Part shown: positions 31,887-40,449 of the stretch, piece by piece
Position numbering within the stretch: the first letter of the stretch is position 1
Layout of the letters: every line of letters begins with the position of its first letter
Assembly: GCF_000585375.1 (NCBI RefSeq)
Contig: NZ_KK073874.1
Coordinates: 1,798,001-1,862,000 of the forward strand
Source of the DNA: Cryptosporangium arvum DSM 44712
Lineage (GTDB): Bacteria; Actinomycetota; Actinomycetes; Mycobacteriales; Cryptosporangiaceae
Reading direction: 5' to 3'
Length of the DNA stretch: 64,000 nucleotides
Notes under the pieces: generated by a model
What the model saw: the letters and a program-made list of their open reading frames with translations, nothing else
Databases searched by the model: none
What the model was told of the DNA's origin: nothing
Position numbers and translations under genes: made by a program

Positions 31887-32720
31887 ATGCAGCGTGAACA
31901 GCTCGCCGACTTCGTGCGCCGCCGCCGCGAGGCGATCCGGCCGGCGCAGGTCGGGCTCGCCGACGGCCCGCGCCGGCGCACCGGTGGCCTGCGCCGCGAG
32001 GAGGTCGCGATGCTCGCCGGCATGTCGGTCGACTACGTCGTCCGGCTCGAGCAGGGGCGCAGCAGCCAGCCCTCGCCCCAGCTGCTCGGTGCGCTGGCCC
32101 GCGCGCTGCGCCTCTCCGACGACGAGCGCGACCACCTCTTCCACCTGGCCGGCCAGCCGCCACCCCCGTCCGACGGGGTGGCCCGCCTGGCGCGCGCCGG
32201 CCTGCTGCGCCTGCTCGACCTGCTCGGCGACAACCCGGCGATGGTGATCTCCGACCTGGGGGAGGTGCTGGCCCAGAACCGCATGTCGACGCTGCTGGTG
32301 GGCGACCAGACCGGCCACAACGTGCTCCTCCGGTGGTTCGCTGAACCCGCCGCCCGCGCCGCGCACACTCCCGCGGAGCAGGAGCGCCACTCGCGCCAGC
32401 ACGTCGCCGACCTGCGCGCGGCGGTGGGCCGCCGGGCCGGTGACCCCGAGGTGGCCGGGCTCGTCGCCCGGCTCGAGGCCGTGAGCGCCGAGTTCCGGCA
32501 GCTCTGGTCCGAGCACGAGGTGGCGGTCCGGCGCGCGGACCGGAAGACGCTCGTGCACCCGCGGGTCGGTCCGCTGCTGATGGACTGCGAGACGCTCGTG
32601 ACCCCGGACCTGGGCCAGCAGCTGGTGGTGCTGACCCCGGCCGACGCCGACGCCCGCGAGCGCCTCGACCTCCTGCGTGTCGTCGGGCTGGAGGAGTTCC
32701 CGGCTCAGGCCGAGATGTGA
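31887..32720 (+). CDS. XRE-family regulator with MmyB-like ligand domain
   Basis: A 277-residue transcription factor. The N-terminal helix-turn-helix (about residues 5-75) includes GGLRREEVAMLAGMSVDYVVRLEQGR, the hallmark of this actinobacterial group. The C-terminal MmyB-like PAS-type domain (about 100-270) contains LLGDNPAMVISDLGEVLAQN. In this group that domain binds fatty acids or other small ligands. Divergent orientation suggests control of the aldo/keto reductase gene. The ATG at 31887 is chosen from the family start. Its last 16 bases overlap the convergent sugar ABC gene. Confidence 0.9.
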   Translation: MQREQLADFVRRRREAIRPAQVGLADGPRRRTGGLRREEVAMLAGMSVDYVVRLEQGRSSQPSPQLLGALARALRLSDDERDHLFHLAGQPPPPSDGVARLARAGLLRLLDLLGDNPAMVISDLGEVLAQNRMSTLLVGDQTGHNVLLRWFAEPAARAAHTPAEQERHSRQHVADLRAAVGRRAGDPEVAGLVARLEAVSAEFRQLWSEHEVAVRRADRKTLVHPRVGPLLMDCETLVTPDLGQQLVVLTPADADARERLDLLRVVGLEEFPAQAEM

Positions 32721-34159
32721 GCGAGCAGCTCCTCCCGGCTCACCCGCGTGCCCGACCAGCTGAGCACTCCCCGGGTGAGCACGTGGAAGCGGTCGGAGAG
32801 CGCGAGCAGCTCGTCGATGTCGTCGGAGACGACCAGCACGGCCGCACCCGCGTCCGCCCGTTCCCGGAGCAGGTGGTGGATCTGGGCCTTGGTCCCGACG
32901 TCGACCCCGGCCGTCGGCTGGTCGACGATCAGCACGTCTGGCGCCGCCGCCAGCGCTTTGCCCAGCACCACCTTCTGCTGGTTGCCGCCGCTGAGCGTGC
33001 CCGCGGGCGCGTCGATGTCGGCCGGCGAGATCCGCAGGTCCGCGACGAGACCGCGGGCCAGCCGCCGGACCGGACGCCGGCGCACCACCCCCCACCGGCC
33101 GAGGCCACGAGACAACGCGGTCAGCGCCAGGTTGCGCATCACCGAATGGCTCAGGCAGAGACCCTGGTGCCGCCGGTCCTCGGGGATGTGGACGACGCCC
33201 GCCGCGACTGCGGCCCGCGGCCCGGCGAAACGCGTCGGCCGGCCCCGCAACTCGAGCCGCGCGGGGGCTGCCCCGCTCAGCGCGCGACACAGGCGGGTCC
33301 GTCCCGAGCCGACCAGCCCGGCCACGGCCGTGATCTCGCCGGCCCGCAGCTCCACGTCCGCCGCCGTACCGCGGAGCGCGAGCACGACCGGGCGGGCGTC
33401 GTCGGCGCGGTGCGCGGCCCGCTCCGCGGTGAGGGTCTCCCGCAGTTCGTCGCCCACCATCAACGCCGTGATCTGCCCGACCGACAGGGCCGCGGTGGGC
33501 GCCGACGCGACCACCCGTCCGTTGCGCAGCACGGTCAGCTGGTCGGTGACCTCGCGGACCTCGTCGAGGAAGTGCGAGATGAAGATCATCCCGACGCCCC
33601 GGTCGGCGAGCGAGCGCACGACCGCGAACAACGATCGGCGTTCGGCCTCGGAGAGGCGGGCGGTCGGCTCGTCGAGCAGCAGCACCCGGACGTCGGCGGC
33701 GAGCGCTTTGACGATCTCGATCCGCTGCCGGACGGCGGGGCCCAGCTCGGCGACCCGGGCGGTCAGCGGGGCGCCGATCTCCACCTCGACCGACTCGAGA
33801 AGCGTCCGCGCCCGGGCTTCGGTGCGGCGCTGCCGGTATCCCCACCGGCCGGGCTCGCGTCCCAGCAGCAGGTTCTCGGCCACCGTGAGCTGGGGCACCA
33901 GGCTGAACTCCTGGTGGATGACGCCGATGCCTTCGGCTCGGGAGGCGCGTGGATCGGACAGCGCCGCGACCCGCCCGTCGACCGTGATCCGGCCCTCGTG
34001 ATCGGGGTAGAGCCCGGAGAGGATCTTGACCAGCGTCGACTTGCCGGCGCCGTTCTGCCCGACCAGGCCGTGGACCTCACCGGCACGCACCCGGAGGGTC
34101 ACGTGGTCCAGGACGGTCGTGCCGCCGAACCGCTTCGAGACGTCGTCGAGTACCAGCAC
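32705..34159 (-). CDS. Sugar ABC transporter ATP-binding protein (RbsA/MglA type)
   Basis: A 484-residue protein with two fused ABC domains. The first has Walker A GQNGAGKST (about 34-42) and Walker B VLLLDEPTARLSEAE. Its C-loop is degenerate: LGPAVRQRIEIVKAL replaces LSGGQ. The second has the degenerate Walker A GLVGSGRTR and an intact signature LSGGNQQKVVLGKAL with VLIVDQPTAGVDVGTKAQ. This one-intact, one-degenerate arrangement is normal for carbohydrate CUT2 importers. It is the last gene of a five-gene operon and ends over the XRE gene. It energises uptake of a sugar or polyol. Confidence 0.93.
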   Translation of the reverse strand: MLVLDDVSKRFGGTTVLDHVTLRVRAGEVHGLVGQNGAGKSTLVKILSGLYPDHEGRITVDGRVAALSDPRASRAEGIGVIHQEFSLVPQLTVAENLLLGREPGRWGYRQRRTEARARTLLESVEVEIGAPLTARVAELGPAVRQRIEIVKALAADVRVLLLDEPTARLSEAERRSLFAVVRSLADRGVGMIFISHFLDEVREVTDQLTVLRNGRVVASAPTAALSVGQITALMVGDELRETLTAERAAHRADDARPVVLALRGTAADVELRAGEITAVAGLVGSGRTRLCRALSGAAPARLELRGRPTRFAGPRAAVAAGVVHIPEDRRHQGLCLSHSVMRNLALTALSRGLGRWGVVRRRPVRRLARGLVADLRISPADIDAPAGTLSGGNQQKVVLGKALAAAPDVLIVDQPTAGVDVGTKAQIHHLLRERADAGAAVLVVSDDIDELLALSDRFHVLTRGVLSWSGTRVSREELLAHISA

Positions 34160-34160
34160 G

Positions 34161-35099
34161 TCAGCCCCACTCGGCGGGGTTGGCGGCCACGTTGGCCCTG
34201 GTGATCGCCGGCAGCGGGATCAGCGACTCCTTCGGTACGTCCTTCCCGGTCAACTTCCGCCAGGCGAAGTCCGCGGCGCGTTGTCCCTGCAGCACCGGGC
34301 TCTGGTCGACGGTGCCGTACAGGGCACCCGACTTGATCGCGGCTTCGACCTGCTTGGAGTAGTCACCGGCGATGAAGACGACGTCGTCCCGGCCGTTCTT
34401 GCGGGCGTACTCGGCGCCGACGTACATCTGCGGCCCTTCGGCGACGATCGCGTCGATCGTGCCCCGGGGGTACTTGCTGAGCAGGTCCTGGGTGACCGCG
34501 AGGTTCCGGCTGTTGTCGAACCCGTCCGACGGTGTCGCCACGATCCTGATCCCGGGGTGGGACGCCAGCACGGATTTCATCCCGGCGAGGCGCTGGACGG
34601 TGGGGGAGTCGCCGGGCGGGCCGAGGACGATCGCCACGTCACCGCCATTCGGCAGGGCTTCGACCAGCAGCTTCGCCTCGCCCTGCCCGTACTGGTAGTC
34701 CGAGCAGCCGACGTAGCTGACCAGCTCGGCGCCCTCGTCGAGCTTCGCGTTGAGCGCGATCACCGGGATACCGACGCGGTTGGCGTGCTTGATCGCCGGG
34801 ATCACCGCGGTCGGGTTCGACGACACCACGACGATCAGGTCGACCTGCTTGGCGATCAGCGTCTCGATGTTGGCGGCCTGCTTGGCGTTGTCGAGTTCGC
34901 CGTTGAGGATCACGGTCTTCATGCCGTGCTCCTTCGCCCGGGCGGTGAACGCGTCGTCCATCACGGCCAGGAACGGGATCGTGGTCGAGGCCTCGGCCAG
35001 ACCGATCGTGTGGTTCTCGTCGGCGTCGACGACGTCGCAGCCGGCCACGGTGGCGGCGGCGAGGACGGCGGTGGCGCTCAGGAAGGTACGGCGTCTCAT
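34161..35099 (-). CDS. Sugar-binding lipoprotein of a CUT2 ABC importer
   Basis: A 312-residue periplasmic-binding-type protein. MRRRTFLSATAVLAAATVAGC is a lipoprotein signal; the lipobox Cys is at 21 and the Tat-like RRR is at the start. The mature part is a ribose-binding-protein-like type 1 fold: IGLAEASTTIPFLAVMDDAF, then a hinge around VIPAIKHANRVGIPVIALNA and GYSTVD-like YGTVDQSPVLQGQ. The ligand is unknown, but the associated dehydrogenases favour inositol or a related polyol. An ATG at 35114 overlaps the permease stop; the ATG at 35099 has AGAGG seven bases upstream and is preferred. Confidence 0.9.
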   Translation of the reverse strand: MRRRTFLSATAVLAAATVAGCDVVDADENHTIGLAEASTTIPFLAVMDDAFTARAKEHGMKTVILNGELDNAKQAANIETLIAKQVDLIVVVSSNPTAVIPAIKHANRVGIPVIALNAKLDEGAELVSYVGCSDYQYGQGEAKLLVEALPNGGDVAIVLGPPGDSPTVQRLAGMKSVLASHPGIRIVATPSDGFDNSRNLAVTQDLLSKYPRGTIDAIVAEGPQMYVGAEYARKNGRDDVVFIAGDYSKQVEAAIKSGALYGTVDQSPVLQGQRAADFAWRKLTGKDVPKESLIPLPAITRANVAANPAEWG

Positions 35100-35110
35100 G
35101 GTGTGACCTC

Positions 35111-36088
35111 TCATCCGACGAGGGCGGTGGGACGGGACGGTTCGGCGGGGTTCCCGGCGCGTCGGCCGGGCGTGCGGCGGCGGTTGTACTGGTCGAGCAC
35201 CACGGCGACGAGGATCACCAGGCCGGTGATCGCGGGCTGCCAGTACGGCGAGACGTTCAGCTGGTTGAGCCCGTTGGCGATGACGCCGAGCAGCAGGGTC
35301 GCCGCGAACACGTCCTCGATCCGGCCGACCCCGCCGGTGAGCGCGACCCCGCCCACGACGCAGATCGCGATCGCGTTCAGCGGCCAGGCCTGCGCGGCCG
35401 AGGGCTGGCCGACCTGCGTCTGGCCGAGCAGCAGCAGGCCCGCCGCGCCGGCCAGCACGCCCCCGGTGGCGAACGCGAAGATCTGCACGCGCTGCACCGG
35501 AACCCCGGAGAGGTGGCTGGCCTCGGCGTTGCCGCCGACGCTGTAGACGTAGTGCCCGAACTTCGTGCGGGTCAGCACGAACCAGGTCGCGGCCAGGACG
35601 GCGACGAACACCAGGAAGAGCGTCGGCACGCCGAGCACGCGTCCGGTCGCCGCGGTGGTCAGCAGCGCCGGTGCCCCGACGTGGGACTGCGCGTCGGTGA
35701 CCGTGAACAGGACGCCCGACACGATGTTGCTCATCGCGAACGTGGCGACGAACGCGTTGATCCGGACCTTCGCGATCAGGTAGCCGTTGGCGAATCCGAG
35801 CGCCAGACCGACGAGCAGCCCGGCGACGAGCGTGAGCGGGCCGCCGACGTGTGCGGCGACGATCGCGCCCACGACGGAGGCGGAGGCGCCGACGGCACCG
35901 ACCGAGAGGTCGAAGCCGCCGGAGATCATCATCACGGCCATGCCGCAGGCGACGATCCCCAGCAGCGAGGTCTGCTCCAGGACGTTCTGCGCGTTGAGCA
36001 CGGTCCGGAACGTGGGCGAGGCGATCGCGAGCAGCAGCGTGACGGTGGCGAGCACGAGCCAGAGGCCGAGGCGGCGCAGTCGGGTCAT
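35111..36088 (-). CDS. Sugar ABC transporter permease (RbsC type)
   Basis: A 325-residue permease with eight to ten membrane helices. Family motifs include ISGGFDLSVGAVGASASVVGA near residue 55, GLALGFANGYLIAKVRINAFVATFAMSNIVSGV and VVGGVALTGGVGRIEDVFAATLLLGVIANGLN. The first motif is the CUT2 permease signature. It begins with ATG two bases after the upstream dehydrogenase stop, in a tightly packed operon. It forms the channel for the substrate delivered by the binding lipoprotein. Confidence 0.93.
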   Translation of the reverse strand: MTRLRRLGLWLVLATVTLLLAIASPTFRTVLNAQNVLEQTSLLGIVACGMAVMMISGGFDLSVGAVGASASVVGAIVAAHVGGPLTLVAGLLVGLALGFANGYLIAKVRINAFVATFAMSNIVSGVLFTVTDAQSHVGAPALLTTAATGRVLGVPTLFLVFVAVLAATWFVLTRTKFGHYVYSVGGNAEASHLSGVPVQRVQIFAFATGGVLAGAAGLLLLGQTQVGQPSAAQAWPLNAIAICVVGGVALTGGVGRIEDVFAATLLLGVIANGLNQLNVSPYWQPAITGLVILVAVVLDQYNRRRTPGRRAGNPAEPSRPTALVG

Positions 36089-36090
36089 GG

Positions 36091-36999
36091 TCAGCGACCT
36101 CCGAGGGGGTGGACGGGCTCCGGCCGGCCGGTGGCCGCCGAGGTCGACGCGGCTTCGGCCACGGCGAGGGAGCGCAGGGCGGTCCGGTCGGGCGGGCGCC
36201 GTTCCCGGATCGCGTCGACGAAGTCCGCGAGCAGCAGCGCGTCGAGATCGAGGTAGGGCGCCGACGCGGTGCGCGTCGCGTCGTAGCCGGTGAGTTCGTC
36301 GGCGAACGGATCGAAGTGGACGCTCCCGCCGCTGCCGTGCAGGGTCAGCGACAGGCCGCCCCAGCGGGGGAAGCCGGACGGTTCGCTCCAGCTGCAGTCG
36401 ATCGAGGCGACGAACCCGTCGGCGTGGGTGACGACGAGCAGCCCGCCGGTCTCGGCGTCGCCCCCGGCGCCGGCCACGATCCGGTTGGCCTGCGCGTACA
36501 CCTCGACCGGCGGAGCGTCGACCAGCGCGGTCAGCAGGTCGGCCAGGTGCACGGTGTGGTCGAGGATCGCGCCGCCGCCGGACGCGGTGTCGGCGAACCA
36601 GCCCCCGGGCGCGATGCCGGTGTTCACGCCGACCGCCGAGTAGAGCCGTCCCGGCCGACCGGCCCGCAGCGCCGCGAGCGCCGGGTGGAAGCGGACCGGG
36701 TACGCGGTCGCCAGGTGGACGCCCGCGCGTTCGCAAGCGTCGATCATCGCGACGGCGTCGGCCACGTTCGTCGCCAGCGGTTTCTCGCAGAGCACGTGGA
36801 CGCCGGCCGCGGCGGCGCGCTCGGTGAGCTCACGGTGCCGGTGGTTCTCGGCGCAGATCACGACGCCGTGCGGAGCCCAGGCCAGGAGCTCGTCGAGCTC
36901 GGCGACGCGCAGCTCGACATCCGGTCGTCGGCTGAGCGCGGCGGCGTAGGACGCGCTGTGCGGATGGGCGGTGGAGGCGATCCCGATCCGGATCGTCAT
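36091..36999 (-). CDS. Gfo/Idh/MocA-family oxidoreductase
   Basis: A 302-residue NAD(P)-dependent sugar or polyol dehydrogenase. The N-terminal nucleotide fold is IRIGIASTAHPHSASYAAAL, atypical because the glycine-rich GxGxxG is replaced by a Ser/Thr/His-rich loop. The catalytic EKP is in VHVLCEKPLATNVADAV. The C-terminal sheet domain has GGGAILDHTVHLADLLTAL with its catalytic His. It is coupled to the preceding dehydrogenase gene by an ATGA overlap. Inferred role: oxidation of the imported sugar or polyol, or of its product. Confidence 0.88.
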   Translation of the reverse strand: MTIRIGIASTAHPHSASYAAALSRRPDVELRVAELDELLAWAPHGVVICAENHRHRELTERAAAAGVHVLCEKPLATNVADAVAMIDACERAGVHLATAYPVRFHPALAALRAGRPGRLYSAVGVNTGIAPGGWFADTASGGGAILDHTVHLADLLTALVDAPPVEVYAQANRIVAGAGGDAETGGLLVVTHADGFVASIDCSWSEPSGFPRWGGLSLTLHGSGGSVHFDPFADELTGYDATRTASAPYLDLDALLLADFVDAIRERRPPDRTALRSLAVAEAASTSAATGRPEPVHPLGGR

Positions 37000-37952
37000 G
37001 CCGCGACCTCCTTCGGATCGACCGGCCGGTTCTCGCGGACCGACCGCACCGCGGCGAGCGCGACGTCGAGCGCGGCCAGGCTGTCCTCGGGAGTCACCCG
37101 GGCGGGTGCCCCGGTGCGGAGCGCGGTGACGAAGTCGGCCAGCTCGGCGCGGAACGGCGAGCCGGTCGCGTCGAAGGCCGGTAACAGGGCGTCGGCCGGT
37201 GGTTCCGGCTCCCAGCGCAGCGGGGCGGTGTCCCGCGAATCGTGGTCGAGGCCGCCGGAGCTGCCGCGGATCGCGAACGACGTCCGGAACGCGGTGCCCG
37301 GCCGACCCCACTGGCCGGTGACCTGGGTGAGGGCGCCGCTCTCGTGGCGCAGCAGCGCGTGGCCGGTCCAGGGTGGTCCGCCGGTGAGCCGGGCGAAGAC
37401 GTCGACGACCGGCCCGGCGATCCACCGGGCGAAGTCGAAGTCATGGATCATCTGGTCGACGAGCACGCCGCCGGAGCGGGCCGGGTCGGTGAGCCAGGGC
37501 GCCGAGGGCGTCATCGTGGTCCGGCTCAGGCGCGTGACCGCGACCCGGCCGACCGTGCCCTGCTCGGTCACCAGCCGGTGCGCGGCCGCGTACGCCGGGA
37601 AGTAGCGCACGACATGACCGGGGAAGAGGCGGACGCCGGCGTCGCGGCACGCGTCGATCAGCCCGGCCGCGGTCCGGTGGTCCAGCGCCAGCGGCTTCTC
37701 GCAGACGACGTGCAGCCGGCGGGCCGCGGCCGCCAGCACGATCGGTGCGTGGGTGGGGGTGGGCGTGCACACGTCCACCACCTCGACGCCGTCGAGGCAC
37801 TCCTCGAGCGTGTCCACCGCGGTGCCGCCGTAGGCCCGGGCCAGCGCCGAGGCGCCGTGCGACGAGTGGATCCGGACGTGTGCGCCCAGTGAGGTCCAGG
37901 CGGCGACGTGCGGCCGGGCGATCGCTCCGGCCCCGATCACGGCGACTCTCAT
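36996..37952 (-). CDS. Gfo/Idh/MocA-family oxidoreductase
   Basis: A 318-residue NAD(P)-dependent dehydrogenase, first gene of the sugar operon. It has the standard VIGAGAIARPHVAAW nucleotide motif (residues 5-19) and EKPLALDHRTA with the catalytic Lys. GGVLVDQMIHDFDFARWIAGPV carries the conserved Asp-His in the substrate domain. It differs from the second dehydrogenase enough that the two probably carry out successive steps. The operon is divergent from a ROK repressor, and a 26-bp inverted repeat lies just upstream. Inositol- or rare-sugar-dehydrogenase activity is a guess. Confidence 0.9.
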   Translation of the reverse strand: MRVAVIGAGAIARPHVAAWTSLGAHVRIHSSHGASALARAYGGTAVDTLEECLDGVEVVDVCTPTPTHAPIVLAAAARRLHVVCEKPLALDHRTAAGLIDACRDAGVRLFPGHVVRYFPAYAAAHRLVTEQGTVGRVAVTRLSRTTMTPSAPWLTDPARSGGVLVDQMIHDFDFARWIAGPVVDVFARLTGGPPWTGHALLRHESGALTQVTGQWGRPGTAFRTSFAIRGSSGGLDHDSRDTAPLRWEPEPPADALLPAFDATGSPFRAELADFVTALRTGAPARVTPEDSLAALDVALAAVRSVRENRPVDPKEVAA

Positions 37953-37964
37953 GCGGCCTCCTAG

Positions 37965-37990
37965 TTTGATAAAGAAATTGCTTTTTCAAA
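37965..37990. promoter_or_regulatory. Candidate ROK repressor operator
   Basis: TTTGATAAAG (37965-37974) and CTTTTTCAAA (37981-37990) form an inverted repeat matching at nine of ten positions around a 6-bp AT-rich centre. It is AT-rich against a very GC-rich background, like NagC/XylR-type sites. It sits 13 bp before the dehydrogenase start and 44 bp before the ROK gene. Confidence 0.65.
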
Positions 37991-38033
37991 TTGGCGAGCA
38001 CTGTAAGCGCGGTTCGGAGGGGAGCGCAAGAGG

Positions 38034-39287
38034 GTGGTTGGTACCGTGCCGCTCGTGACCACCTGGCCGTTCGGCGACGACGCCGGAGCCACGGCACCCG
38101 CGGTGGTGGGCGTGGGGGACCTGCGTACGGCCAACGCGGCGGCCGTACTGGCGTCGATCCGGACGGCGGAGGACCCGCCCCGCGTCGCCGAACTGGCCAG
38201 GAGCACCCGGCTGTCCCGCCCGACCGTCGAGCTGATCGTCAACGACCTGCTGACGAGCGGTCTGGTCGAGGAGGAGCAGGCACCACCGGCGCGCGGTGTG
38301 CAGTCACCCGGCCGGCCCGCCCGCCGGTTGCGGTTCCGGCCGCGGGCGGGGTACGTCGTCGGGATCGACGTCCGGAGCCGGTCGCTGGCGGTGGGCCTCG
38401 CGGATCTCGACGGCGAGACCGTGCTGATCCGGCGCCGTACCGTCCGCCGGGACCTGACCGGCGCGGCTCGGGCGCGCGCGGTGGTGGAGGCCGTCCGCGC
38501 CGCACTGGCCGAGGCCGGCGTCGACGCGCACCGGGTGTGCGCGGCCACGGTCGGCACGCCGGGCTGGGTCCAGGACACCACCCGGCTGCGTTACGTCGAC
38601 AACCTGCGCGACTGGGCCGACGTCGACATCGCGGCGATCCTCGGCGACGAACTGCGGTGCCCGGTCGCGGTCGACAACGACGCCAACCTGGCCGCGCTGG
38701 GCGAGCAGTGGCGCGGGGGCGCCGCCACCACCGGCGAGATGGTCTTCATCCTGCTCGGCGAACGTCTCGGCGCCGGGATCATCACCGGTGGCCGGCTTCT
38801 GCGCGGGCAGCACGGCGCGGCCGGCGAGATCGGGTTCATGATCTTCCCCGACGGCAGCCCGCTGGCGGCCCGCGCGATCGGCGAGCCCGGCGTCGGGCGT
38901 CCCGGCATCGAGCCGAGCAGCATCTACAGCGACGCCGCGATCGTCCGGGGCGCCGCCGACGGCGACCCGGACGCCATCCGCGCGCTGGAACTGGTGGGGG
39001 AGCGGCTGGCCGACGCGCTGGCGCCGGTCCTGCTCGCGCTCGACCCCGCAGTGGTCGTCCTGGGCACCAGCCTGTTCGCGCTCCCGGACCTGGCCACCGC
39101 GTGCGAGTACGTGCTGCGCGCGGCGGAGCGACGTGCGCCGGCGCTGCTCGTCGACCCGCCCGGCTGGCGGCTGTCGACGCTCGGCGACGACGCGATCCTG
39201 ATCGGCGCGGTCCGGTTCGGGCTCGCGGCCGTCGAGCGGGTGCTGCGCACTCGTCCGACGGAGCTCGGGCTCAGCCCGGTTCGCTGA
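38034..39287 (+). CDS. ROK-family transcriptional repressor
   Basis: A 417-residue ROK protein. An N-terminal winged helix (about residues 28-85) reads VLASIRTAEDPPRVAELARSTRLSRPTVELIVNDLL. The sugar-kinase fold follows: VVGIDVRSRSLAVGLADLDG, VAVDNDANLAALGEQWRGG and LGERLGAGIITGGRLLRGQHGAAGEIG. The usual CxCGxxGC zinc motif after GEIG is missing; the segment reads FMIFPDGSPLAARAIGEPGVGR. It should therefore be a regulator and not a zinc-dependent kinase. It is divergent from the sugar operon, with an operator-like repeat between. It starts at GTG and overlaps a small opposite ORF at its 3' end. Confidence 0.92.
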   Translation: MVGTVPLVTTWPFGDDAGATAPAVVGVGDLRTANAAAVLASIRTAEDPPRVAELARSTRLSRPTVELIVNDLLTSGLVEEEQAPPARGVQSPGRPARRLRFRPRAGYVVGIDVRSRSLAVGLADLDGETVLIRRRTVRRDLTGAARARAVVEAVRAALAEAGVDAHRVCAATVGTPGWVQDTTRLRYVDNLRDWADVDIAAILGDELRCPVAVDNDANLAALGEQWRGGAATTGEMVFILLGERLGAGIITGGRLLRGQHGAAGEIGFMIFPDGSPLAARAIGEPGVGRPGIEPSSIYSDAAIVRGAADGDPDAIRALELVGERLADALAPVLLALDPAVVVLGTSLFALPDLATACEYVLRAAERRAPALLVDPPGWRLSTLGDDAILIGAVRFGLAAVERVLRTRPTELGLSPVR

Positions 39288-39393
39288 GCTCCGGCACCGG
39301 TTCGGGCTCGGGTCGGGGCTCGGCCTCCGGCGGACGCCGGTCGTCGGCGCGCGCGGCCCGCGTCAGGGCGTCGCGCATCGGTCGGGTGCACAT
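39271..39393 (-). CDS. Possible small Pro/Glu-rich protein
   Basis: A 40-codon ORF beginning MCTRPMRDALTRAARADD and ending in a Pro-Glu-Pro-rich tail. Its ATG overlaps the stop of a 25-codon ORF upstream (TGATG). It overlaps the 3' end of the ROK gene by 17 bases. Third positions are mostly G or C. It may be a translationally coupled short protein; there is no known family. Confidence 0.3.
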   Translation of the reverse strand: MCTRPMRDALTRAARADDRRPPEAEPRPEPEPVPELSEPG

Positions 39394-39470
39394 CAGACGT
39401 TCGCCCGTCGCGCCCGGTACGGCGCGGTGACGACGATCGACGTGCCGCGGTGGAGCTGTCGCCAGTCCAT
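39393..39470 (-). CDS. Possible 25-residue peptide with strong ribosome site
   Basis: The ORF starts MDWRQLHRGTSIVV and ends YRARRANV. It is preceded by CCGGAGGTACCG, so GGAGGT lies five bases before the ATG, one of the best ribosome sites in this area. It lies 81 bp downstream of the siderophore-interacting gene on the same strand and may be in its iron-regulated transcript. There is no known family. Confidence 0.35.
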   Translation of the reverse strand: MDWRQLHRGTSIVVTAPYRARRANV

Positions 39471-39551
39471 CGGTACCTCCGGGAAGACGCGGGTTGATGC
39501 CGGTCACGCTAGGTGCGCGCGACCGGCCCGTGCTTCTCGATTCCTGACCGG

Positions 39552-40445
39552 TTAGAGGCCGAGGCGGGCGAGCTTCTCGTCGTACTGGATCTCGATGTCG
39601 GCGAGGTCGGCATCGGCGGCCCAGATCGCTTCGAGCGACGCCTTGGTCGCGTCGTCGAGCGCGTCGTAGCGGTCCCGCCAGGTTTCCGCTCCGTCGGTCC
39701 AGTACCCGACGGCTTTGTACGCCCCGGCCGGCAGTCCCAGCTCGCGGCGTAAGTACTTGCGGACGTTACGCATCTCGCGGGTCTCGCCGGCCACCCAGAC
39801 GTAGCCGGTGCCGTCCGGGCGTGGCATCGAGCGCACGCACTGCTCGAGCCGGCTCGCACCGTGCCCGTTGCCGCCGTGCAGCCAGGTGATCTCGGTACCC
39901 GGCCGGACGTCGAGCGGGATGTGGTGTTCCGGGCCCGGGACCTCGAGGACCGCGCGCGTCCGCACCCCGGAGGGGGTGTTCTCGAGCAGCCGCGCCGCGG
40001 CCGGAAGGGCGGCGAAGTCCGCGACGAGCAGCTGCCAGGCCAGGCCGGCAGGCGGGTCGTACATGCCGTCGGGGGTGTTGATGCCGACGAGGTCGCCGGG
40101 GGCGGCCTTCCGGGCCCACTCGGCGGCGACACCACCGTCGTGGACGACGAAATCGATCGAGACCTCGGTGGTGACCGGGTCGAAGGCACGCACGGTGTAC
40201 GTGCGCATCGTGTCCAGATCGATCGACCCGTAGTCGAGGTGACCGTCGGTGACCGTGGGGAGGATCGGTTCGCGCTCCCCGCCGAGCGGGAAGATCAGCC
40301 GGACGTACTCGTCGCCGACGCCCGTGGTGGCGTAGCCGGCGAGCCCGCGGCCGCCGATGACGACGCGACGCAGGGCCGGGGTGAGGTCTTCGGTGCGGAC
40401 GACTTCGCCGGTCCACACACGCATGGGCAGCGTGGTTCCGCTCAT
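39552..40445 (-). CDS. Siderophore-interacting protein (ferric-siderophore reductase family)
   Basis: A 297-residue flavoprotein that reduces ferric siderophores in the cytoplasm, releasing iron. The FAD-binding domain contains RTYTVRAFDPVTTEVSIDFVVHD, and APGDLVGINTPDG is the phosphate-binding region. The C-terminal NAD(P)H-binding SIP domain has AALPAAARLLENTP and YVWVAGETREMRNVRKYLRRELGLP. ViuB-like proteins are the relatives. The iron box directly upstream is a near-perfect DtxR/IdeR site, so expression should rise under iron starvation. No siderophore biosynthesis or uptake genes are adjacent. Confidence 0.93.
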   Translation of the reverse strand: MSGTTLPMRVWTGEVVRTEDLTPALRRVVIGGRGLAGYATTGVGDEYVRLIFPLGGEREPILPTVTDGHLDYGSIDLDTMRTYTVRAFDPVTTEVSIDFVVHDGGVAAEWARKAAPGDLVGINTPDGMYDPPAGLAWQLLVADFAALPAAARLLENTPSGVRTRAVLEVPGPEHHIPLDVRPGTEITWLHGGNGHGASRLEQCVRSMPRPDGTGYVWVAGETREMRNVRKYLRRELGLPAGAYKAVGYWTDGAETWRDRYDALDDATKASLEAIWAADADLADIEIQYDEKLARLGL

Positions 40446-40449
40446 GTGC

